Origin: Symbiodinium natans
Lineage: Eukaryota; Sar; Dinophyceae; Suessiales; Symbiodiniaceae
Length of the DNA stretch: 64,000 nucleotides
Direction: 5' to 3'
NCBI GenBank assembly: GCA_905221605.1
Contig: CAJNDS010002335.1
Coordinates: 594,887 to 658,886 of the forward strand
A program made the position numbers and the translations under genes. Shown here piece by piece: positions 20,223-30,188 of this stretch. Under the pieces are notes generated by a model. The model was not told the origin of the DNA, did no database searches, and saw only the letters and a program-made list of their open reading frames with translations. Position 1 is the first letter of the stretch, and each line of letters starts with the position of its first letter.

Positions 20223-20334
20223 CTTGGGATGATCCCCCCCTATACTAAGAGTCCTCAATTATAGGGAGATGATTATCGGGGGTACCATAATCCCTGTGAA
20301 CGACTGCTGGTATAAGGGGGATAACATCCCAAAG
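20223..20334. mobile_element. Family E element
   Basis: CTTGGGATGATCCCCCCTAT and ATAAGGGGGATAACATCCCA are inverted ends. Flanks GGTGTAG and GGTGCAG suggest a diverged target duplication of about 7 bp. Confidence 0.55.
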
Positions 20335-20795
20335 GTGCAGGGCTCTCAGTTTTCGGGATTTCGGGCTCCTTTTTGGGCGTTTAGGGCTCAAGGTTGGGGA
20401 GTGCTCTTGCGCGACTTTCGGCTTAATGCTCGTCTTCGATGCCCTCCCTAAATTCTCAAATTTACCTCCACTAAAACCCTAAGCTATAACCTTTAGACCC
20501 ATGGACCGTGAATCCAAGGGCCCAAACCCCCAACCCCAGACCCTAAACTGGACAAAGTGCCCTTCAATCCCGCCAAGCCCACCCCGCCTCCACCAGCCCT
20601 CCCGAAACCTCTAAACTCCTAAACCGCTTCACCCCTTCGCTCCTACAGCCCCTACACCCCCAAGCCCTTAGCCCCTAAACCCTAAAGTCCTAAACCCCCA
20701 CCCCAAACCCTGCACCCCTTAACCTCAAGCACTGCACCCCTACACCCTTAATCCCACAAAAAGCCCGGCACCCTCCATTCCCTGAACTCGCCGAG

Positions 20796-20889
20796 GAGAT
20801 GGCAGGCCTCGTTGCGGCATCGATTGCGAGCTCTCGGGAACAAAAGCTCCAACTCGATCTCTAAAGTTGTTGAGTTGTTGAGTTGTTAA
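20796..20889 (+). CDS. Candidate terminal exon
   Basis: Acceptor CTCGCCGAG. Following the phase of the exon ending at 20014 it reads RWQASLRHRLRALGNKSSNS and stops at TAA 20887-20889. In the other phase EMAGLVAASIASSREQKLQL stops at TAA 20862-20864. Confidence 0.42.
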
Positions 20890-20997
20890 GGTACCAAAAC
20901 CTGAAGCCCTAAGCCTGCCCTAAAATTCTAAAGCCCTAAACCCTAAACCCCAAACCCCAAACCCTAAACCCTAAACCCTAAACCCTAAACCCTAAAG

Positions 20998-21042
20998 GAG
21001 CTCCTGGGCAAGCCCGTGACCTTCCTGGACGAGTGCGTCGGT
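20998..21042 (+). CDS. PGK: Phosphoglycerate kinase exon (ELLGKPVTFLDECVG)
   Basis: Acceptor CCCTAAAG, itself repeat-derived. The 15 codons ELLGKPVTFLDECVG match the conserved N-domain segment of phosphoglycerate kinase, the glycolytic enzyme that transfers phosphate between 1,3-bisphosphoglycerate and ADP. A GTGAG donor begins at 21041, but the next PGK exon keeps frame only with the overlapping GA donor (GGT|GAGAAG). Upstream exons with the RVDFN and HLGRP motifs were not found. Confidence 0.65.
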
Positions 21043-21559
21043 GAGAAGGCGGGCGCAGGGGAGATCCCGCAAGTGGTGCCAATACTTACGGTTGGTTTGG
21101 CTAGGGGTTTATGGTTTAGGGTTTAGGGTCTAGGGTTTAGGTTTGGGGTTTGGGGTTGGGGGTTTAGAGGTTAGCGAGGGAAGTTTTAGGGGTTTCGGCT
21201 TTAGAGTTTGGGGTTGGGCCTTACGTGGGCAAACAAGCCGTTCTAGCCATTCTAACTTCACAGTATTTTGTTCCTTTTTTGTTCCCGGCTGGCCGGAGAA
21301 CCAGTACCAAACCTGAAGCTCCGAAGCCGGAGAATCCTGAACTTAAGTCCTAAGCCTCAGAACTCACCAACTATATCCTTTTTGGGAACTATTTCTGTTT
21401 ATATAAACCCAAGAGGATATTTAAAAAAATATTGTTATTCAGGTTCAAAGGGGTGTATGGCCAACTGGATTGAGGTTTTTCGTGTTGAGTTTGTGGGCTG
21501 CCTCTTGACCTTGATCTGAAGTGTGTGCTTTGGCCTCTTGTGAAGGATTGCAGGTTGAA

Positions 21560-21900
21560 ATGCCCTAAACCCCTATGCATCTTAATGCCCTAAACCCTAA
21601 CAACCCTATCACCCTAACACCCCTAACACCCCTAACACCCTAGCACCCCTAACACCCCTAACACCCTAAAACCCTAACGCCCCTAAACCCTAACACCCCA
21701 AACCCCAACACCCTAAACCCTAAGCCCTAAACCCTCAACCCTAAGCCCGATATAAGCCCTAAGCCCCAAGCCCCAAGCCCTAAGCCCTAAACCCTAAACC
21801 CTAAACCCACCACACCCCTAACACCCCTAACGCCCTAACATTCCTGCCACCCTCAAACCCTAAACCCTAAACCCTAAACCCTAAACCCTGAATGAACCCT
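21560..21900. repeat. Degenerate CCCTAAA and CACCCCTAA tract
   Basis: A sub-array of CACCCCTAA 9-mers at about 21610-21680, then CCCTAAA and CCCTAAG units. Lies inside the first PGK intron. Confidence 0.75.
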
Positions 21901-21916
21901 AAGCACGAAACTGGAG

Positions 21917-21955
21917 CAGGTGGAAGCCGCCTGCAAAGATCCGGCCCCCGGATCC
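21917..21955 (+). CDS. PGK: Phosphoglycerate kinase exon (QVEAACKDPAPGS)
   Basis: Acceptor ACTGGAG, then 13 codons QVEAACKDPAPGS, the segment that in PGK follows DCVG and precedes VILLENLRFH. The donor would be GC (TCC|GCCCGG). TTTAGGG repeat follows within about 25 bases. The join to 20998-21042 gives CVG|QVEAAC, one residue shorter than the usual CVGPEVEAAC. Confidence 0.6.
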
Positions 21956-22492
21956 GCCCGGGGCCTCTTTCCTCTTGGGGTTTAGGGTTTAGGGTTTAGG
22001 GTTTAGGGTTTAGGGTTTAGGGGTTAGGGTTTAAAAGTTTAGGGTTTAGGGTTTACAGATAGGCTTTAGTTCAGGGTGTAGGGCTTTTTCTTCTAGGGCT
22101 TCTGAGGCTTCAGGGTTCAGCCTCTTGAGCCTAGTCTGACCGGAAGGGGAGCCCGATGCTCAGGATAAGGCTCTGGGTGGGAATGTCGGAAGGCAGAGTC
22201 GGGCTTCTTTGCCTGCCGATTTGAGGCCTGAGGTTGCTTTATTGGGGTTCGAGGGCGGGAAGTAAGTAGGTAAGAAAGCAAGCAAGTAAGTAAGTAAGTA
22301 AGTAAAGAAGTGTAGGGTGTTCGGTAGTACTTGGAGAGTCTAGGTAGGGTTTAGGGTTTAGGACTTTGTTGGGCTTGAGGCTTAGGCTTGGGTAAGCTTT
22401 GCTTTGCGATGTGCCACACGTTCCCGTCAATCCCAACCGTCTGAGACGCTTGCCCTCCCTAAACCCTGAACCCCATCCGCAGCCTTCTGCAG

Positions 22493-22573
22493 CATTTTCA
22501 GGCTTCAAAGCTAGAGCAGTCTCAGAGACTGTGCAGCAGGGCACCAACTCGCGATCCTGCGACCACCCTTTGA
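22493..22573 (+). CDS. Candidate terminal exon, TGA stop
   Basis: Acceptor CTTCTGCAG, then HFQASKLEQSQRLCSRAPTR and on to TGA at 22571-22573. It lies inside the putative long PGK intron. Confidence 0.4.
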   Translation, partial: HFQASKLEQSQRLCSRAPTRDPATTL

Positions 22574-22938
22574 AGTCCAGCTGGCGAGCTTGTGGACAGC
22601 AACAGCGCGAGCCCGAAGCCCCAAGCCCTTGAACTCCAAACCCCGACCCTAGCAGGGTAGAGGGTTGAGGGCTTAGGGCCTAAATGTTCTGTTGGGGCCG
22701 TGCTTCGGCTTGAGGGGTTTGAAGATCTATACCCCCAAGCCCTAAAGACCCTAAGCCCCAAACTCTCAAGAAGATAAGGATTGAAGACCAGCCCAGAACC
22801 CCAAGCAGGCGCTTCACGGACGCGTCTGGCTTAGTGCGATGGGTCGCAGGGACTGTTTTGGGGGCACCTCTGTCCTGAACCCTAAACCCGAAACCCTAAA
22901 CCCTAAATCCCTAAACCCTAAACCCTACAGGGGTTTTT

Positions 22939-22943
<5 letters not shown>

Positions 22944-22988
<45 letters not shown>

Positions 22989-22990
22989 AA
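22944..22990. repeat. (GA)n microsatellite
   Basis: GAGAGA run of about 45 bp. Confidence 0.95.
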
Positions 22991-23159
22991 CCTTTAGGCT
23001 ACTGAGGCTTTTCGGAGTCGCGGCCTCCGAAATGCCTCCCCCCAAAACCCTCTGAATTCTGAGCCCCCAAGGCTTGGACCTCGAAGGGGTTTAGGGTTCA
23101 GGGTTTTTAGGGTTTAGGGTTTAGGGTTTAGGGGTCCTAGTGGAGTAGCTTTCGTGCAG

Positions 23160-23248
23160 CCAGGTCATGGCGTCCACCCTGTCCTTGCCAACGCAGTTCG
23201 AGGCTTCATGGGTTGAATTCTCGGAACGCCCGCTGGCCTCCTTAATGG
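23160..23248 (+). CDS. Internal exon, 29 codons, unknown gene
   Basis: Acceptor TTTCGTGCAG, frame QVMASTLSLPTQFEASWVEF, donor TAATGG|GTTTTAGAG. Confidence 0.45.
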
Positions 23249-23409
23249 GTTTTAGAGCTTTGGGTTTAGGGTTTAGGGTTTAGGGTAGGGGTAGGAAGAA
23301 TTACCAATGATATTTTGTTGTGGTCCCTTTATAGACTGTAATAGGGGCTTTGTGTGATGGGGGCTTAGCCTTATCGTGGATGCATGGGGCTGTTGCTGTT
23401 TTCGTCCAG

Positions 23410-23567
23410 GTTTTGCGTTAGAGGGCTCCACTTATGGGGTTTTGAGGAAGTGCGCTCAGTGGACACCCGTTTCCGTGCTGCGCGAACCATATGCCTGTGT
23501 TGCTGGAAAGGGTGCGGACACCCCAAAACCGCAGAGCTGTATTGCTTGTGAGGTCTTCGCCGGTTGA
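23410..23567 (+). CDS. Candidate terminal exon, 51 codons
   Basis: Acceptor TTTTCGTCCAG; the frame reads FALEGSTYGVLRKCAQWTPV and continues with a CIAC motif to TGA at 23565-23567. Five cysteines in 51 residues. No family recognised. Confidence 0.45.
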
Positions 23568-23818
23568 GCTGTGGTGGTTTCTACCGGAGCTGTAGTGGGG
23601 ATGAGGGTTTAGGGTTTACGGTTTAGGGTTTGGGGTTTAGGTCACGACCTCGACCCTGAGCCCTGTACTGAGGTGTAACTTAGGGCTCAGAGGTCTGAAG
23701 ACCCTACGTCCTAGACCCTAAACCCCAAACCCTATAAACCCTAGACCCTAAACCCTAAACCCCAAACCCCAAACCCTAAACCCTAAACCCTAGACCCTAG
23801 ACCCTAGACCCTAAACAG

Positions 23819-23898
23819 GCATCCACGGACGCAACGAAGCTGAAGCCCTTGCCGGTGGGATCTTCCCTGGGCGCGGGAGCCCGGATTGCTGTCCTAGG
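23819..23898 (+). CDS. Internal exon, 26 codons, unknown gene
   Basis: Acceptor CCCTAAACAG, frame ASTDATKLKPLPVGSSLGAG then ARIAVL, donor CTAGG|GTGGGGG. Strong coding texture. Confidence 0.5.
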
Positions 23899-24077
23899 GT
23901 GGGGGAGGTTTAGGGTTTAGGGTTTGGGGTTTAGGGTTTGGGGTTTGGGGCTTAGGGTTTGGGGGTTTTGGGTTTAGGGGGTATTTAGGGTACTTAGGCT
24001 ACTTAGGGAACTTGGAGGACATAGGGTTGGTAACACGACCTTCCCACGCAGCGTGTCAACACCTCAGAGGCTCCCAG

Positions 24078-24178
24078 CAACCCTAAACCCTAAACCCTAA
24101 ACCCTAAACCCTAAACCCTAAACCCTAAACCCTCAACCCTAAACCCTAAACCCTAAACCCTAAACCCTAAACCCTAAA
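24078..24178. repeat. CCCTAAA array
   Basis: About 14 units with one CCCTCAA. Confidence 0.9.
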
Positions 24179-24233
24179 CGAGGGTTTCTGGTTGTGGGTT
24201 CCAGGTTTCAAGGTCCAGTTCAGGGCTTCTAAG

Positions 24234-24331
24234 GGGGCTTACGAAAATAAGGACACCGAATAGAGACCCCCAAATAAGAGGATTCCCAGAGAAACGATAA
24301 GGACCCCAATGAGGTACCCCAATTTTTGGGC
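24234..24331. mobile_element. Family F element
   Basis: GGGGGCTTACGAAAATAAGG at the left and GGTACCCCAATTTTTGGGCC at the right match the element at 51667-51767. No duplication seen. Confidence 0.5.
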
Positions 24332-24474
24332 CCATGGTCCCCAGATTCTAAGTCCCAAGTCCGAAACCCTGAACGTTCGGCTGCGGGTTTAGGGGCGTTA
24401 AGGGTTTGTGGTAAGGGTTTAGGGTGAGGAACCGAGCTATCCCGAAGCCGTGTTTGCTCACAACCCTTGCAACC

Positions 24475-26359
24475 ATGGCTTTCATGCAAAGGCGGCTTCC
24501 TCCCGTGCAGGACGTGTTCCTCAACGTCGATGCCAAGTCTGCCTCCCAGAGCACTCTCCGTCGCTGCCGCAGTTTCTCCGGCTACGCGCCTTTCGAGCTG
24601 AGCGAGGTCAACTTCGAGTTTGGCTTGAAACCCCGTGTCGACCCCGTCTCTCGAGCCTCCGATGCAGTGCTCGGGGACCAGCACGGGCCAGAAACTTGGC
24701 TGATGAGCAGGCAACCTTTGAGTCTGAACAAACTCAAACTCCCTTGAAACCGAAGGTTCACCGTTTTGAGGGCTTGGGGTTTCTGATTTCGGGTTTAGGG
24801 TTTCGGTCCGCCTAAGGAAGGCACCGCAGAAGACCCTTGGCCGGACACTGACGACGAGGACACCGTGGCTTGGGTTCAGGCGCAATCCGCCGACACCGTG
24901 GCTCCGCCATTCGAAGACATCGCGAGCAAATCTTGGCTCAATGAGTGCAGTCAAGGGATGAAGATTCGTACCCCTAAGGTTGTACCCCTAAAGGTTCCCC
25001 TGAATATTCTCCTAATATGGCCCTTACATACCCTTAGTGTTCCTTAAAAAAAGGGACCCCAAAACCCAAGGGTACAACCTTAAGGGTCCAAGGTAGAACT
25101 CCTAACTTATTGTTTCTAAATAAAAACCCACTCCGGGAATCCTTTTTACAGAAACTCACCCGTGCATTGACATGGTCGCTTCTCTACATTATGGTCCCCC
25201 TTTGGGGTTACTGTCATAAGGCCGCGCCCCTTCTATCTAGGCTACCCCCGAAAAAAGGGGCCATAATATTGAGAACTGACCATATGGCTTAAATCCTAAA
25301 CCCTAAACCCTAAATCCCTAAATCCCTCAAACCCTCAAACCCTCAAACCCTCAAACCCTCAAACCCTAAAACCCTCAAACCCTCAAACCCTCAAACCCTA
25401 AAACCCTAAACCCCATACCCTAAACCCTAATTCCAGGGAGTAGTAGGAGTTGCAAATCAAGGGATGAAGACTCGTACCCCTGAGGTTGTACCCCTAAAGG
25501 TTCCCCATAATACACTACTAATATGGCCCTTATACTCCCTTAGGGATCCGTAAAAAGGGACCCCAAAACCCAAGGGTACAACCTTAGGGGTCCAAGGTAG
25601 AACCCCTAAGCCCCAAACCCTGAACCCTGAACCCTAAACCCTAAACCTAAACCTTGAACCCTGAACCCTAAACCCTAAACCCTAAACCCTAAACCTTAAA
25701 CCCTAAACCTTAAACCCTAAACCCTAAAGGTAGAACCCCTAGAGCAAAGGCACTGGCAGTCTGGGTCTCTCACCACCGACTCCCTCGGCGACCACCGGGA
25801 AGGACCCCGGGGATCCCTAAACCCTAAACCCTAAACCCTAAACCCTAAACCCTAAACCCTGGAAAACCCTTAGTATGAGGGAATGAGGTATACCCCAGAT
25901 GATCCCTTACAGGGTATATATATATATATGTATATGTATATTTCTTTATTCTTATATTGGGGGACTTAACTCCCTCATCCCCTACTAAGAGCCTTTTTCA
26001 AACAAGGGCTATGCCAGCGTGAACCTCGTCAGCGCCAGCGCGGCGCAAGCGTTTCAGAACGCGTGGCGCAGTCGCACGCTTGCCCCCCCGGCTGGGGGCT
26101 CGCTGCAAGTGGACATCGCGCGTGTGCAAGGCTTGCAGATGAATATGGAGAACCTTGGAGACCAAAAAACACAAGTGGGGTCATACACCCTATACTACGC
26201 TATGAGGGTATACATGAACCATAGACCCGTTTAGGGGTCCTTGCATCCCCAAGGAAGTGGTTCGGAGGCCACATGCACCCAGAGCTGAAGCCGATTGCGT
26301 CTCCACAGGTGCTGGCAAAGGAGCAACAAGAGCGCACGATGCCCCAGGCAGCAGCTTAG
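24475..26359 (+). CDS. Mei2-like RNA-binding protein gene, incomplete or broken
   Basis: Start CAACCATGG at 24475 opens MAFMQRRLPPVQDVFLNVDA and RSFSGYAPFELSEV. A 44-bp GT-AG intron at 24667-24710, or a frameshift, leads to FESEQTQTPLKPK. A 61-bp telomere-like intron (24756-24816) leads to EGTAEDPWPDTDDEDTVAWV. The C-terminal exon starts at about 25992 with NKGYASVNLVSASAAQAFQN and AGGSLQVDIARVQGLQMN, the second half of a Mei2-type RRM. An introner (26150-26253) is removed GA-AG and the frame ends KWFGGHMHPELKPI...MPQAAA at TAG 26357-26359. The first half of the RRM was not found between 25.0 and 25.99 kb, which holds only elements and repeats, so this may be a pseudogene or two genes. Confidence 0.6.
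24756..24816 (+). other. Short telomere-like GT-AG intron
   Basis: AAG|GTTCACCG to CGCCTAAG|GAAGG, 61 bp, containing GGGTTTAGGGTTTCGG. Removal joins TPLKPK to EGTAEDPW in phase 0. It is the smallest clear telomere-like intron. Confidence 0.55.
24950..25100. mobile_element. Family G element, copy 1
   Basis: TACCCCTAAGGTTGTACCC and GGGTACAACCTTAAGGGT are inverted ends; the flank TCAAGGGATGAAGATTCG is shared with copy 2. Lies within the Mei2-like gene. Confidence 0.6.
25171..25287. mobile_element. Family H inverted-repeat element
   Basis: CATGGTCGCTTCTCTACATT and the reverse complement of TATTGAGAACTGACCATATG pair imperfectly over about 30 bp. Confidence 0.5.
25455..25600. mobile_element. Family G element, copy 2
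   Basis: Nearly the same sequence and left flank as 24950-25100, about 500 bp downstream: either two insertions or a local duplication. Confidence 0.6.
25868..25990. mobile_element. Family I element
   Basis: CTTAGTATGAGGGAATGAGG and CCCTCATCCCCTACTAAGAG are inverted ends around a TA-rich core. It ends in AAGAG just where the Mei2-like C-terminal exon begins, so it probably supplies the acceptor. Confidence 0.55.
26154..26253. mobile_element. Introner inside the Mei2-like C-terminal exon
   Basis: CTTGGAGACC...TCCCCAAG flanked by GAAC on the left and GAAG on the right. Splicing GA-AG (26150-26253) joins MNME to KWFGGHMHPE in frame, whereas reading through meets TAG at 26232. Confidence 0.75.
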
Positions 26360-26367
26360 GGGTACTT

Positions 26368-26480
26368 GGAAGTAATTTTTAATCGTTGGTCACTATAATC
26401 CCTGAGGACCAGCTAGAATTATATTTTTTAGTTGTTGGTCACGATACCCCCTGACAACCAGCTACAATTCTAAGTTTTGC
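26368..26480. repeat. Two tandem copies of a short element after the stop
   Basis: TTGGTCACTATAATCCCTGA and TTGGTCACGATACCCCCTGA head two copies of about 58 bp, each ending in ACCAGCTAGAATT or a close variant. In the probable 3' region of the Mei2-like gene. Confidence 0.55.
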
Positions 26481-26659
26481 GCTAGGGTGCCACGTTCAGT
26501 ATAGGCAGTGCGAAGCGCGCCGGAGCAGGTGATGAAAGCCCAGCGTGCGGGCACCATGGTCTTGAAGAAGGTACGAGCCATGATGCCCGCTGTGGCTCGG
26601 CCCTGGGGACATCTTTATATTTCCCCTACTGGGTTTAGGAGGATCATGTTTAGGAGCAT

Positions 26660-27260
26660 TTTTCAGAGCCCTAAACCCTAAACCCTAAACCCTAACCCTA
26701 AACCCTAAACCCTAAACCCTAAACCCTAAACCCTGAACCCTGAACCCTAAACCCTAAACCCTAAACCCTTTGAATGGACAGCCTAGGTGGATATGCAGCC
26801 GTCCGTTCCAAGCGTCCGCCCCCGGCGCGGGCGGCGGTGCGCGCGGACCTCGGCACGGCCTCAGAACCCATCGCAGGGCCGAAGAGATTCGCAGAGGGAT
26901 CCCTAAAAGTATCTCATGTGGCTAGTCGTTCCAGAGGGTTTAGGGTTTAGGGAACCCTAGGGTTTAGGGTTTAGGGTTTAGGGTTTAGGGTTTAGGGTTT
27001 ATAGCTAATGATTCCATGTGCGGAAGATCAGGGGGGGGGTGACCTCCGGGGCCTCCCAAAGTTGATGGTTATAGTTGGACAGGCTCTTGGTTCTTGATCC
27101 CCGGCGCCAGCAGAAGCCCAACGGAATTCAACATGCCCATCCGCCGGGGACATGTTGTTGCATGTATAAGTGCGAAGACCTTTTCAGATCACATTGGCGT
27201 GACATCGACTGATCTACTCTTTGCTGAAGTACCCCAAAAAAGTATAAAGTAACAATCCCT
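26660..27260. other. Intergenic or intronic stretch
   Basis: CCCTAAA array (about 26667-26768), a GC-rich island at 26800-26890 without clear splice sites, TTTAGGG repeat (26938-27000), then unique sequence with no supported gene. Confidence 0.5.
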
Positions 27261-27596
27261 ATATTGCCCTTATAAGGAATACATAATGTTTTTGATTTTT
27301 TCGGGGGTTCTTATAAGCAAATAGTAGTGATGTCAGAAAGGCATTTGATAGCGGCATATGCAACTTCAATTTCAATGGAGTTGGCAATTCGCGTTCGCGT
27401 GGCGCATTGCGCAGGGCATGCCCTTGCGGCTGAGGGCGCGCCACGCCGTCTGATGAAGGGGTTTTAGGGTTTAGGGCCTCGGACATGTCATCAAGGACAG
27501 GAATTGGTCAGACGGAGGGTTTAGGGCCCTCAACCCTAAGCCCTAGGCCCTAAACCCTAAACCCGTTAGTGTTCGCTGCTGGTTGGTGTTTATGTT

Positions 27597-27701
27597 TTGG
27601 CGCCTAGGCTTCAACGATGCGTGGCACGTTCAAGGTTCCCTTGTAAAGCAACCAACCCAAAAAGGGTACCCTTATTGCACTATGGTTACTGGGCTACCAA
27701 G
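27597..27701. mobile_element. Degenerate family B element
   Basis: AACCAACCCAAAAAGGGTAC and GGTTACTGGGCTACCAAG match family B; the left terminus is eroded. Confidence 0.5.
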
Positions 27702-27790
27702 TCATATTGCATGCGAACTTCACAGTCTGCAAACCCTCAGTTACTAAACCTTGCACCCAATTCCTCATCCCCTTCGGAGAAGCCCTTGGA

Positions 27791-27916
27791 CTAGGATGCC
27801 CAGCAATACCCGTGTTCTTTTTGTAGGGCTGGATCCCTTGTAAGCCCCCCCTAAACCCTAAACCCGTTTAAGCAACAGAAGGCACCCAGTTTCGCTGTAA
27901 TTGCTGGGCAACCTAG
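27791..27916. mobile_element. Family A element containing telomere-like units
   Basis: CTAGGATGCCCAGCAATACC to TGCTGGGCAACCTAG, with CCCTAAACCCTAAACCCG inside, flanked by TGGA and GGGA. Open frames abut both sides (LLNLAPNSSSPSEKP; MGEGMPSYNSARARCILGL), but the join is unresolved. Confidence 0.55.
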
Positions 27917-28061
27917 GGGATGTGCCTCCGGGAATGGGGGAGGGCATGCCTTCCTACAACAGTGCTAGAGCCAGGTGTATCTTGGGGTTGATTTCGACCT
28001 AATATTGAAGTTCTATGGGGACCCTAAACCCTAAACCCTAAACCCTAAACCCTAAACCCTG

Positions 28062-28206
28062 GACCCCCCACTTTGACCCTTTCTTTGGCGATGCCTACAT
28101 CCACCCCAGTATCTGGCAAAATCGCCTGCGAGAGCATCGGCAGCTTTCGTCTGTCGGTCCGCCCTGTGAACGTCTCAGCCAAGTGGGTGGGGAGTCCAGA
28201 GAGCAG
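28062..28206 (+). CDS. Exon of about 48 codons, unknown gene
   Basis: The frame HFDPFFGDAYIHPSIWQNRL continues REHRQLSSVGPPCERLSQVG and ends GAGCAG|GTTTAGGG, a donor formed by the repeat. No AG acceptor was found at its left edge, so the start is uncertain. Confidence 0.5.
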
Positions 28207-28379
28207 GTTTAGGGTTTAGGGTTTAGGGTTTCTGAAGGGTTTCGGTGGTGCGAAGTACTGCGCTCCTCACCTGACTATTCAAACATGTGGCATCTTTTCA
28301 AGAAAGATCCCCGAGCACCCCCAAGTATGCAGTGAGGCAAAAAACCGCCAGAGGACCTGGTCTGGGCCCCTCATTGATG

Positions 28380-28530
28380 GGTTGTTTCATGGGCCCTTAC
28401 TATGGTCCCTAACCTTCTTTTATAGGGTTCGAATGTCTGGGCCCTTTAATTTGTATAGGGTATGTAATACAAGGGGCATATATGGGGTCCCTGTTTAGGG
28501 GCCCATACTAAGGGACCATGCAACTACCCT
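28380..28530. mobile_element. Family C element
   Basis: GTTGTTTCATGGGCCC and GGGACCATGCAACTACCC form the ends; the core is ATATAAGGGG-like. Duplication not clear. Confidence 0.5.
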
Positions 28531-28959
28531 AAGATCTCGAATGTTTTTTGTTAGGGCGTGGGGTTCCTTCTTCAACCCCCTTGCAGCAAGAAGGGTCGCC
28601 GTTGTTGTGTCCTGGGTGGCTCGGATACCCTAAACCTGAAACCCTAAAGCCTAGTTCCTGTGCCGTTCGAGTCTAAGAGGTTTGAGTCTAAGAGGTTCAA
28701 CAGGGTTTTCGGGGTTTAGGGCCTAGGGGGATGGGGAGTGGAGGTGATGCATCTTGCTTTGTAGCAGTGAATCAGTTGGGCCTTGCTGCGCCTGACATGC
28801 AGCTCACGTGCTTGAGCCTTCGTGTTTCGTGGTTAGGGCTTACAAGCAGTAGACCCTAAAGCCTAAAACCCTAAACTTGAACCCTAAACTCCAAACCCCA
28901 AACCCCAAACCCTAAACCCTAAACCTTTAGGGTTTAAGGTTTAGGGCCACGAACACAAG

Positions 28960-29028
28960 CTGCCCAGTCGATCACGATGGTGCTTCGACCATCGCACCGA
29001 GCGAGGCCCCTCCGCGGGCATGAGCTAG
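28960..29028 (+). CDS. Candidate terminal exon, TAG stop
   Basis: Acceptor CGAACACAAG, then LPSRSRWCFDHRTERGPSAG and TAG at 29026-29028, followed by GTTTGGGG repeat. Confidence 0.38.
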   Translation: MPSRSRWCFDHRTERGPSAGMS

Positions 29029-29029
29029 G

Positions 29030-29160
29030 TTTGGGGTTTAGGGTTTGGGGTCTGGGGTTTAGGGTTTCGGGTTTGGGGTTTCGGGTTTCGGGTTTGGGGT
29101 TTAGGGTTTCGGGTTTCGGGTTTCGGGTTTAGGGTTTAGGGTTCAGGGTTTAGGGCTTAT
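29030..29160. repeat. Mixed TTTAGGG/TTTGGGG/TTTCGGG tract
   Basis: Three 7-mer variants interspersed in one tract, as also seen at 19430-19490 and 47740-47790. Confidence 0.8.
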
Positions 29161-29931
29161 GAGGATTTGGGGTTTAGGGGTGGGGGGTCTTAACCAGGGT
29201 CTTGGAAGAGGCTCAAGAGGGTGTTGTGTTCACGGAGGCTTCCTGGCATGGCATTTTTTGGATTGTAAGCGGCAGGGTTAAGGGTGCCAGGGCTTTCTGC
29301 TTCAGCCGTGGTCCCATAATCGCCCCTGAACCCTAGACCCTACTTTTCCCCCGGCATAAAGACATAAGGCCTTTTACCCTAAACCAACCCTAATCCCAAG
29401 TATGGCTTGTTTACAGGTTCTTCTGGGTTGTGAGGAGTTGAGGCTGGGGGCGGTTTTTTGAAAGGCTTGATCCCATGAGGTTGGTGTTTAGTGTTTAGGG
29501 TTTAGGGTTAATATGGTTTAGGGACTTTGAGGGGCTTGAGGGTACGTATTAGGGAAGAGGGAGGTTATTGGGTTTGCTTAAGGCCCCCCCAAAATATGCT
29601 TGGGTTGGGGGTCTCCTGATAGGCTTATTCTTGGCTACTTTTTCGCATTCGGCTTTAGAAAGTCTAGATCTGGGACGACGTTAGGATCTCACACGCCTGT
29701 TTAGTGGGAAAAAAGGCGCCCCCTGCGAACCCTAAACCTTAGAAACCGAAACTCAAACCCAGACCTGCAGTCTCCTGAAAGAAAGGGTGGTGAGCCCAGA
29801 CCTTGTGAGATCCACAGCATTGCACTCCACCCCCCCCCCCCCCCAGCCCCCCTCCCCCCGTGAAGACCAACCTCATGTACTTGGTAGTCTTGCCGCATTT
29901 ACATGTATAGATGTATACACATATATACAGG

Positions 29932-29975
29932 AGAGAGAGTGAGAGAGAGAGAGAGAGAGAGACAGAGAGAGAGGA
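29932..29975. repeat. (GA)n microsatellite
   Basis: GAGAGAGA run, just after a poly-C run at 29830-29845. Open frames here are artefacts. Confidence 0.9.
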
Positions 29976-30127
29976 CAAAAACAAGCTAGCAATAATCCTG
30001 CATTGAACCTCAAGAGACTTTCAAGCCACCCAAACCCCGCATCCCTACTCGAAGCAGCCCCTCAACCCTAAACCCTAAGCCACAAACCCTAAACCCTACA
30101 CCCTAAACCGTCCACCCCTGTGACCAG

Positions 30128-30188
30128 ACCGGCTCGCGCGTTTGGTCTCGCCAGTCGTCCCCCGACCGGGAGGCGGATGCCTCCAGGG
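30128..30188 (+). CDS. Internal exon, 20 codons, unknown gene
   Basis: Acceptor CCTGTGACCAG, frame TGSRVWSRQSSPDREADAS, donor CCAGGG|GTTTAGGG. Confidence 0.42.

Noticed and set aside
29701-29984. Minus-strand Ser/Leu-rich and Gly-rich frames
   Set aside because: Translations of the GA microsatellite and poly-C run.
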